Assembly: GCA_016793305.1 (NCBI GenBank)
Contig: JAEUHU010000578.1
Location: forward strand, 1-5,143
Origin: Planctomycetota bacterium
GTDB taxonomy: Bacteria > Planctomycetota > UBA1135 > UBA2386
Length of the DNA: 5,143 bases
Direction: 5' to 3'
Shown here: piece by piece, positions 1 through 5,143 of the stretch
Position numbering within the stretch: position 1 is the stretch's first letter
Layout of the letters: each line of letters opens with the position of its first letter
Position numbers and translations under genes: made by a program
The notes under the pieces: model-generated
Seen by the model: the letters and a program-made list of their open reading frames with translations, nothing else
What the model was told of the DNA's origin: nothing
Database searches by the model: none

Positions 1-1948
1 GCCGGCGACTGCATGGTTGACCGTGCCGCCGACGCCGTCGCTGGTCGGTGCGCGCTATTCGGCCCAGGTGGTGCAGGTGGACGTGTTCGATCCCGTCGCA
101 GTCAGCGACGCGCTGCAGGTGCAGGTCGGCTTGCCGCTGCCGGAGTTCGAGCTGCGCGAGACGTTCAGCAACGAACTGAACCGCGATGCCGCGGTGTCCG
201 GCGACCGTTGGCTCGGCGGAGCGGTCGTGCAGGCGCAGATCGGCGGCGACGGGCGCCACGGCTCGTTCGATCCGACCTTCGGGCCCATCGTGGAGCCCGG
301 CGTCTACCTGTGGCAGACCGACAACCTGACGATTCCCGCGAGTGCCACGCTCGATGGGCAGACGCAGGTGGTGACCGACGGCCGCTTCTACTTCACCGAC
401 CTCGTGGTGCCGGCCGGTATCACGGTGCGCTTCCGTGGCCCGGTGCCGGCACGGCTGTTCGTGCGTGGGCGCGTCGACGTGCAGGGCACGATCGACGCGA
501 GCGGCGCCGACATGCCGTCGGTGGTCGGCATCCTGCCGGCCCACGCCGGGCAGAGGATCTCCAGCTTCAATGCGCGGGGGCTCGGCAGCAGCTTGGCCGC
601 CGGCCAGAACGGTGGCCTGGCAGGACCTGGCGGCGGCAGGGGCGGCAAGGGCGGCGACGAGTGCCTCGGCAACGTGGCTGCCACGGCAGCGAACAGCGGC
701 CAGCCTGGTGAGGACCTGCGTCTGCAGGCCGGCCACGCCTATGCCGGCGCCAACATCGGCACGGGCGGGGCGGGTTCGTCCGTGCACCCGGCCAATGGGC
801 TGACGGCGAGCGCCATCAGCAACCCGATCGGTCCCTCTCCGGCCAACCCTTCGTCCCTGATCTACCGCTCGTTCTTCTCACCAGGTGGCGGCGGCGGCGG
901 GTACTCCGTCCCCGGCAACCAGCCGGCGCTGCCGTCGATTGCCCCGCCCTTTCTGCAGCCGAACCTTGGGCCCTTGGCACCGCCTTCCGCCTCGTTCAAC
1001 CCGCTGCCGTACCCGGTGGCGCCGCCCCCTGGCTACTCCGCACTGAACCACTTCCTGGTCGGTGGCTCCGGCGGTGGTGGCGGTGGATGCCATGCGTTCG
1101 GCCAGTTCCTCGCGATCACGACCGTGGGCCAGGTGTTCCTGGCCGGGCACGGCGGCACCGGTGGTGGCGGCGCGCTCGCGCTGCGCTCGGGGGGTGGCAT
1201 CGTGGTGCAGCCGACCGGCTCGATCGTCGCACGCGGCGGCGATGGCGTGCTGATCACCGCGAACAACCCCAACAACGACGGGGCCGGCACCTACGACAGC
1301 GACTTCGGCTGGTCGTCGCCCGGTGGCGGCGGCTCTGGTGGAACGGTCCTGCTGCAATCCGCTCGCGACATCTCGGTCGCCGGCTCGATCGACACCCGCG
1401 GCGGCCTCGGCAGCCGCAACGGCGGCTTCAATCCGGTGCAGCCCTTCCTGAACGTGATCACCCAGGCCGGCAACGGCGCGCCGGGCTTCTACCGCCTCGA
1501 AGCGGCGACGACCGCGCAGTTCTCCGGCACTGGCGTGCCGGTGTTCCAGCCGGCGCAGAACACCGGCCCGCTGCTCGACACGGACATCCGCACGGGTTCG
1601 CGTTCGACGTGGCTGCTGCCGGCGACCTTGGCGCTACCGGTCTACGTGCGCTACGAACTGTTGGCGCTTGTGCAGGGCCAGCCGGTGCTGTTCAGCGACG
1701 ACCCGACGGTGTCGCCGCTCGCGGCCGACGATCCGGCCGGGCCGGTGCAACTGCGCCTGCAGGCCGGCTTCTTCGACTCGATGACCGGGCAGGTCGGCGA
1801 GGCGTCGTGGGGGCCGTGGCGCCGCACTGCGGCGATCGGCGCCGACTCGATCAACCGCGACCACGGCAACGCGGTGCGCTTCGACCTGACGATCGACCGG
1901 ACGGCTGGTCCGGTGACCGTGCTCGATCTGCGGATCGTCTGGCGCTGA
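1..1948 (+). CDS. Large glycine-rich secreted/surface-type protein, 5'-partial
   Basis: The frame is open to the left edge and reads without a stop to TGA at 1946-1948. The first possible start inside the window is a TTG at 17, with no ribosome binding site, so the true start and any signal peptide lie upstream. Residues are numbered from that TTG. A beta-rich N-terminal part carries GDGRHGSFD (78-85 region) and a segment around 95-165 ending in alternating hydrophobic strands. Residues 190-470 are low in complexity, with many Gly runs (for example 290-300, 350-357, 376-385, 434-441). They also contain a Pro-rich stretch (303-340) and only two cysteines (C216, C358), which could form a disulfide. 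Three similar strand-turn units, of type V-x-V-x-G-x-I-x-x-x-G, occur near 146-163, 386-410 and 443-463, suggesting a beta-helix or beta-solenoid. A compact Gly-poor C-terminal domain (about 520-643) follows. No catalytic motif, membrane anchor or sorting signal is visible. I recognise the style from high-GC Planctomycetota proteins of unknown function; an extracytoplasmic location is inferred. Confidence 0.8.
   Translation, partial: PATAWLTVPPTPSLVGARYSAQVVQVDVFDPVAVSDALQVQVGLPLPEFELRETFSNELNRDAAVSGDRWLGGAVVQAQIGGDGRHGSFDPTFGPIVEPGVYLWQTDNLTIPASATLDGQTQVVTDGRFYFTDLVVPAGITVRFRGPVPARLFVRGRVDVQGTIDASGADMPSVVGILPAHAGQRISSFNARGLGSSLAAGQNGGLAGPGGGRGGKGGDECLGNVAATAANSGQPGEDLRLQAGHAYAGANIGTGGAGSSVHPANGLTASAISNPIGPSPANPSSLIYRSFFSPGGGGGGYSVPGNQPALPSIAPPFLQPNLGPLAPPSASFNPLPYPVAPPPGYSALNHFLVGGSGGGGGGCHAFGQFLAITTVGQVFLAGHGGTGGGGALALRSGGGIVVQPTGSIVARGGDGVLITANNPNNDGAGTYDSDFGWSSPGGGGSGGTVLLQSARDISVAGSIDTRGGLGSRNGGFNPVQPFLNVITQAGNGAPGFYRLEAATTAQFSGTGVPVFQPAQNTGPLLDTDIRTGSRSTWLLPATLALPVYVRYELLALVQGQPVLFSDDPTVSPLAADDPAGPVQLRLQAGFFDSMTGQVGEASWGPWRRTAAIGADSINRDHGNAVRFDLTIDRTAGPVTVLDLRIVWR
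885..1347 (+). repeat. GGN-codon polyglycine tracts within the surface protein
   Basis: Runs of glycine codons recur at about 885-902 (including four perfect GGC units at 887-898), 1066-1087, 1150-1170, 1187-1198 and 1319-1342. They are translated in frame as Gly stretches in the left-hand protein and separate the hydrophobic strand segments. The codons are mostly mixed GGC/GGT/GGG, so they reflect protein composition and not a simple DNA satellite. Only the 887-898 block is a pure short tandem repeat. Confidence 0.6.
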
Positions 1949-1992
1949 CCCTGGGCCGGGGCTCGCGGCCAACGGGGGTGCCAAGCATCAGG

Positions 1993-2012
1993 GCCGGGAG
2001 CCCGATCCCGGC
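1993..2012. terminator. GC-rich hairpin in the convergent gap, possible bidirectional terminator
   Basis: The bases at 1993-1999 (GCCGGGA) are perfectly complementary to 2006-2012 (TCCCGGC), giving a 7-bp stem with a 6-nt loop (GCCCGA). It lies between the stop of the left-hand surface protein gene (1948) and the stop of the leftward Uma2 gene (2028), where both transcripts should end. No T-run follows on either strand, so it is not a textbook intrinsic terminator. In a genome this GC-rich, a 7-bp GC stem could also occur by chance. Confidence 0.4.
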
Positions 2013-2027
2013 GCGCGCGTGCCGAGT

Positions 2028-2588
2028 TCAGACCAGCGTCGGGAAGAACTCGCGCACGGCGACCTGGAAGTGCGGCAGCAACTCGCTGCGCACCCGGTCT
2101 TCCGCCCCGCACACCCAAGCGCTGCCATCGGCCCGCAGCACGGTCACGTGACGCGGGCCGCTCGCGACGATCCAGACCTCCTCGGCACCACGGGCGAGCC
2201 AGTCGTTCGCCTTGTCGTGGACGGCGTCGTAGCCGTCGTGCGGGGACGTCACCTCGACGGCCAGGTCGGGCGCCCCTTCGAAGTAGCCCCGGCCTGGTTC
2301 GGCGGGCAGTCGTTCGCGGCGCACGAACGCCGCATCGGGCGAGCGCACCGTGTCGGGCCTGCGCGCCAGCACGAAGCCGGTCTCGGCGGCGAACACGAGG
2401 CCGAGGTGGTGTTCCCGCACGTGGTGGCGCAGGAACTCGCAGACCGCAGCCGCCACGGCGCCGTGCCACCAACCGGCATTGCTCACGGGGCGCAGCTCCC
2501 CACGCACCAGTTCGTGGTTCTGGCCAGGCTCGTCGAGGGCGAGCAACTGCTCCGCCGTGAACGGCACGGGATCCAACATGGTCGGCAT
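2028..2588 (-). CDS. Uma2 family (DUF820) PD-(D/E)xK nuclease-fold protein
   Basis: The product is a 186-residue cytoplasmic protein with the full Uma2 pattern. It opens with FTAEQLLALDEPG, then ELVRGEL (26-32), and a His (H42) beginning a helix that ends in Cys-Glu-Phe-Leu. The putative active-site residues follow: D85 in TVRSPDAAFV, E112 in PDLAVEVTSP, and K126 in the helix before WLARGAEEVWIV. This matches the restriction-endonuclease-like core (D, E-x-V, K) of the family, and the length is typical (180-200). No member has a well-settled cellular role, so nuclease activity is inferred from the fold. The start is uncertain. ATG at 2588 is chosen because little precedes the conserved FTAEQ segment; ATG at 2579 (183 aa) and GTG at 2621 (197 aa) are alternatives. 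None has a clear Shine-Dalgarno sequence. The gene stands alone, convergent with the surface-protein gene and divergent from the next one. Uma2 genes are often multicopy and scattered, which fits. Confidence 0.88.
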   Translation of the reverse strand: MPTMLDPVPFTAEQLLALDEPGQNHELVRGELRPVSNAGWWHGAVAAAVCEFLRHHVREHHLGLVFAAETGFVLARRPDTVRSPDAAFVRRERLPAEPGRGYFEGAPDLAVEVTSPHDGYDAVHDKANDWLARGAEEVWIVASGPRHVTVLRADGSAWVCGAEDRVRSELLPHFQVAVREFFPTLV

Positions 2589-2754
2589 GGTAGCACCGGG
2601 AAGTCGCCTCGTGATCGGCACGGAATGCGCCGCCGCAATGGGGCAGGAAGCGCTCCACGGTTACACCCAGAGCCAGAATTCCGCGGCGTGAACCGCGCCC
2701 AAGGCGCGCGCACTGGAACCCGGTGCCCTGCGCCTGCACGATGCCCGGCTGCCG
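2589..2754. other. Divergent intergenic region, presumed to hold two outward promoters
   Basis: This 166-base gap separates the leftward Uma2 gene from the rightward deoxyhypusine synthase-like gene, so promoters for both should lie here. I find no convincing -35/-10 pair on either strand. TTACAC at 2661-2666 has no partner -10 box at the right distance. A small perfect 5-bp inverted repeat, CGCGG (2682-2686) and CCGCG (2693-2697) with a 6-nt spacer, is the only symmetric element, and it is too short to call an operator. If the Uma2 gene starts at GTG 2621, the gap shrinks to 133 bases. Confidence 0.4.
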
Positions 2755-3720
2755 ATGGCCGATCCGAACTCGTCTCCAGAGCCGCGCCCGCTGCGCATCC
2801 GCCCGCTCGCCGAAAGGAAGAACCTCGTGCGCAAGGAGGACTTCGCCAAGGTCCTGCCGCCGGTCGACGGCTTCCTGCGGTGGTTCGAAGCGCTGCCGGA
2901 CATCTACGGCAGCAAGGCGCTGAAGCAGGTCGTCGATCGCGTCGTCACCGCCCGCCAGCAGGGCCGCGAAGTCGGTGTGTCGCTCGGCGCGCACGTGCTG
3001 AAGGTCGGGCTGTCGCCGCTGCTGATCGACCTGATGCGCCGCGGCCTAGTGACGCACGTCGCCACCAACGGCGCCTCGGCGATCCACGACTGGGAGACCG
3101 CCTACCAGGGCGCCACCAGCGAGGACGTCGCGCAGAACCTGCCCGACGGTTCGTTCGGCTTCTGGCGCGAGACGATGGTCGGCCTGAACGGCGCCACGAA
3201 GCGCGCCGGCCTGCGCAACGAAGGGCTCGGCCAGGCGATCGGCCGGCAGATCCTCGACGACGACCTGCCGTACCGCCACCTGTCGGTGTTCGCCGAAGCG
3301 GCCCGCCTCGGCATCCCGGCGACGGTGCACGTCGCGTTCGGTTGCGACATCACGCACATGGACCCCGAACTCGACGGGGCCGCCCTCGGCGCCGCGACGC
3401 AGCGCGACTTCTGGACGTTCGCCGACACCGTCGGCCGCCTCGAGCACGGCGTCTGGCTGAACGTCGGCTCCGCCGTGATCATGCCGGAAGTGTTCCTGAA
3501 GGCCGTGTCGATCGCGCGCAACCGTGGCCAGCTCGGCACGGACTTCCTGACCGCGAACTTCGACATGCTGCAGCAGTACCGCGCGTTCACCAACGTCGTG
3601 CAGCGTCCGCCGAAGGAGGGCAAGTCGATCCTGGCGATGCACGAGATCGTGCTGCCGCTCTTGCACCAGGCCCTCGTCTGCACCGCCGAAGCCCGCGGCT
3701 TCCTGTCGGAGCCACGCTGA
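2755..3720 (+). CDS. Deoxyhypusine synthase-like protein (bacterial, function unknown)
   Basis: The 321-residue protein has no signal peptide or membrane segment. It follows the deoxyhypusine synthase (DHS) plan: GAHVLKVGLSPLLIDLMRRG (78-97) in the place of the first NAD-binding helix, ATNGASAIHDWE (103-114) matching the DHS TTAGG-x-x-E-D turn, ITHMDPELDG (199-208), LNVGSAVIMPEVFLKA (235-250) matching the DHS GGGVVKHHIANAN strand-helix, and a C-terminal segment with MHEIVLPLL (295-303). Authentic DHS moves an aminobutyl group from spermidine to a lysine of eIF5A, using NAD. Bacteria lack eIF5A, so that reaction is not expected here. In my hand alignment the catalytic His pair is replaced by Pro-Glu (244-245). 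The Lys-bearing SWGK motif is not clear, though K287 and K290 lie nearby. Start ATG 2755 is the only plausible one; it has no Shine-Dalgarno sequence. The stop overlaps hldE by one base. Family assignment is moderately sure; substrate is unknown. Confidence 0.68.
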   Translation: MADPNSSPEPRPLRIRPLAERKNLVRKEDFAKVLPPVDGFLRWFEALPDIYGSKALKQVVDRVVTARQQGREVGVSLGAHVLKVGLSPLLIDLMRRGLVTHVATNGASAIHDWETAYQGATSEDVAQNLPDGSFGFWRETMVGLNGATKRAGLRNEGLGQAIGRQILDDDLPYRHLSVFAEAARLGIPATVHVAFGCDITHMDPELDGAALGAATQRDFWTFADTVGRLEHGVWLNVGSAVIMPEVFLKAVSIARNRGQLGTDFLTANFDMLQQYRAFTNVVQRPPKEGKSILAMHEIVLPLLHQALVCTAEARGFLSEPR

Positions 3721-3722
3721 TG
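3708..3722 (+). promoter_or_regulatory. Shine-Dalgarno GGAG and TGATG stop/start overlap before hldE
   Basis: GGAG at 3708-3711 lies 8 nt before ATG 3720-3722. The TGA of the preceding gene (3718-3720) shares its last base with that ATG. The arrangement fixes the hldE start and is the usual signature of translational coupling by a terminating ribosome. Confidence 0.75.
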
Positions 3723-5143
3723 ACCGCCGCCACGAACCGCCGTCTCGCCGAGATCCTCGGCGCTCTGCCGACGACCCGCATCCTCGTGGTCGGCGACCTG
3801 ATCCTCGACCGCTACGCCGACGGCAAGGCGCAGCGCGTCTCGCCCGAAGCGCCGGTGCTGGTGTTCGAAGCCGGCGAAGAACGCTACCTGCTCGGCGGGG
3901 CGTGCAACGTCGCCGCGAACCTGCGCGAGCTCGGCGCGTCGACCTCGGTGCTCGGCGTGATCGGCGACGACGAAGGTGGCCGCACGCTGCGCCAGCTGCT
4001 GCAGCACGCCGACATCGACACGCAGGCGCTGGTCGTCGATCCGACGCGGCCGACGACCCGCAAGACCCGCTACGTCGCGAAGACCATGCAGGTGCTGCGC
4101 GTCGACGAAGAGAGCCGCGCCCCGGTCGCGGGGGCTGCCGAAGCGATGATGCTGGCGCTGCTCGAGCAGCGACCGTTCCCGTGGAAGAGCGTGCTGCTCA
4201 GCGACTACGGCAAGGGGGTGCTGACGCCGCGCGTGATCGCGGCCGCGATCGCCGCGGCGAAGTCGCAAGGCGGCGTCGTGGTCGTCGACCCGAAGGGCAA
4301 GGACTACTCGATCTACCGCGGCGTCGACCTGCTGACGCCCAACCGCGAAGAGGCCGAGGCCGCGACCGCCGTGTCGATCCGGACCACCGACGACATGCAT
4401 CGCGCTGCGAAGCGCCTGCGCGACATCACCGGCATCCAGACCGCGGTGATCACGCTCGGTAAGGACGGCATCTTCTTCGAGACCGGCGACGGCTCGCACA
4501 AGATCCTGCCGACCGAGGCTCGAGCTGTGTTCGACGTGACCGGTGCCGGCGACACGGTCGTCTCGGTGCTGACCTACTGCCGCGCCTGCGGGGTCGGCCT
4601 CGAAGAGAGTCTGCGGCTCGCCAACCACGCCGCTGGCATCACCGTCGGCAAGGTCGGCACGTGGGCGCCGAGCCGCCGCGAGATCCTCGCCCGCCTCGGC
4701 GACGCGGCCCCGGGCGGCGAGGGCAAGATCCTGACGCAGGAACAGGCCGCCGAGGTCGCGAGCCGCCTGCGCGCCGAGGGCCGTCGCCTCGTGTTCACCA
4801 ACGGCTGCTTCGACATCCTGCACGCCGGCCACTGCGACTACCTGCAGAAGGCGCGCACCTACGGCGACGCGCTGATGGTGGGCCTCAACACCGACGCCTC
4901 GGTGCATCGCCAGCAGAAGGGGCCCGGCCGCCCGTTCAATGGTCTCGAGGATCGCGCCGCGGTGCTCGCAGCGCTGCAAGCGGTCGACTACGTGGTCGCG
5001 TTCGACGACGACACGCCGAAGGCGCTGATCGAGAAGGTCACGCCGCACGTGCTCGCCAAGGGCGAGGACTGGCGCGACAAGGGCGTCGTCGGCCAGGACT
5101 GGGTCGAGAAGCACGGTGGCCAGGTGGTGCTGGTGCCGCTGGT
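3720..5143 (+). CDS. hldE: Bifunctional heptose-7-phosphate kinase / heptose-1-phosphate adenylyltransferase, 3'-partial
   Basis: HldE (formerly RfaE) makes ADP-D-glycero-beta-D-manno-heptose in the cytoplasm: it phosphorylates heptose-7-phosphate at C1 and, after GmhB removes the 7-phosphate, transfers AMP from ATP. The N-terminal PfkB/ribokinase-type kinase (about 1-325) shows GDLILDRY (25-32), the sugar-binding GGACNVAANL (59-68), an SDYGKGVL segment, DPKGKDY, TPNREEAE and the anion-hole/catalytic DVTGAGDT (272-279, general base D278). After a short linker, the cytidylyltransferase-type domain (from about 340) has FTNGCFDILHAGH with HxGH at 368-371, then GLNTDASV, KGPGRPFN and LAKGEDW. Both active sites look intact and the domain order is that of the fused enterobacterial enzyme (477 residues in E. 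coli). The window ends at residue 474 in VVLVPLV. The usual C-terminal GYSTT-type tail, about 20 residues, lies beyond it. No stop occurs before the edge. It is co-transcribed with the upstream DHS-like gene. Confidence 0.96.
   Translation, partial: MTAATNRRLAEILGALPTTRILVVGDLILDRYADGKAQRVSPEAPVLVFEAGEERYLLGGACNVAANLRELGASTSVLGVIGDDEGGRTLRQLLQHADIDTQALVVDPTRPTTRKTRYVAKTMQVLRVDEESRAPVAGAAEAMMLALLEQRPFPWKSVLLSDYGKGVLTPRVIAAAIAAAKSQGGVVVVDPKGKDYSIYRGVDLLTPNREEAEAATAVSIRTTDDMHRAAKRLRDITGIQTAVITLGKDGIFFETGDGSHKILPTEARAVFDVTGAGDTVVSVLTYCRACGVGLEESLRLANHAAGITVGKVGTWAPSRREILARLGDAAPGGEGKILTQEQAAEVASRLRAEGRRLVFTNGCFDILHAGHCDYLQKARTYGDALMVGLNTDASVHRQQKGPGRPFNGLEDRAAVLAALQAVDYVVAFDDDTPKALIEKVTPHVLAKGEDWRDKGVVGQDWVEKHGGQVVLVPL

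Noticed and set aside
17..19. TTG as the true start of the glycine-rich protein.
   Set aside because: The frame stays open to base 2 and there is no ribosome binding site upstream. The product would also lack a signal peptide, although it looks extracellular.
887..898. GGC tandem repeat as a phase-variation switch.
   Set aside because: The unit is three bases, so slippage would only add or remove glycines and would not shift the frame.
1087..2151. A 354-codon plus-strand frame overlapping the C-terminal half of the surface protein.
   Set aside because: Its product is an Arg-rich out-of-frame reading of the Gly-rich gene and runs on into the antisense of the Uma2 gene.
2682..2697. Inverted repeat CGCGG/CCGCG as an operator.
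   Set aside because: A 5-bp GC palindrome is expected by chance in DNA of this composition, and no promoter element is visible beside it.
2833..2840. Strong Shine-Dalgarno-like AAGGAGGA suggesting a later start for the DHS-like gene.
   Set aside because: It encodes Lys-Glu-Asp in frame, and no ATG, GTG or TTG codon follows at a suitable distance in that frame.
1651..2994. A 447-codon minus-strand open frame spanning the end of the surface gene, the Uma2 gene and the start of the DHS-like gene.
   Set aside because: It crosses three genes and two intergenic gaps in a different frame, and its sequence is Arg/Pro/Ala-rich with no domain. The Uma2 frame beneath it has clear motifs.
3102..5114. 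A 670-codon open frame on the minus strand opposite the DHS-like and hldE genes.
   Set aside because: It lies fully antisense to two well-recognised genes. Its translation is rich in Arg, Ala, Val, Asp and His in low-complexity fashion with no family motif, as expected from a high-GC shadow frame.

Overview
This is a very GC-rich bacterial window (about 70% G+C by eye, third codon positions almost all G or C). It holds four protein genes in two functional settings. The organism looks like a Gram-negative (diderm) bacterium, because the right-hand gene encodes HldE, which makes the ADP-heptose precursor of lipopolysaccharide inner core. The large glycine-rich surface-type protein at the left edge resembles proteins I associate with high-GC Planctomycetota. 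The lineage call is an inference from protein style only and is not secure.

Layout. Positions 1-1948 (+) hold the C-terminal 648 or so residues of a large secreted-type glycine-rich protein; its N-terminus lies outside the window. A 79-base convergent gap (1949-2027) contains a perfect 7-bp GC hairpin that could end transcription from both sides. Positions 2028-2588 (-) encode a Uma2-family (DUF820) protein with a PD-(D/E)xK nuclease fold. A 166-base divergent gap (2589-2754) separates it from a rightward pair. The first gene of the pair (2755-3720) encodes a deoxyhypusine synthase-like protein. The second (3720 to the right edge) encodes bifunctional HldE, cut about 20 codons before its expected end.

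How the genes work together. The stop codon of the deoxyhypusine synthase-like gene shares one base with the hldE start codon (TGATG), and a GGAG Shine-Dalgarno sequence for hldE sits inside the upstream gene. The two are therefore almost certainly co-transcribed and probably translationally coupled. That coupling is the most interesting feature of the window: a protein related to the eukaryotic/archaeal hypusine enzyme, apparently lacking its active-site histidine, expressed together with a lipopolysaccharide heptose enzyme. The glycine-rich protein and the Uma2 gene have no visible functional link to this pair. I see no tRNA, rRNA, CRISPR array, insertion sequence or integrase in the window.
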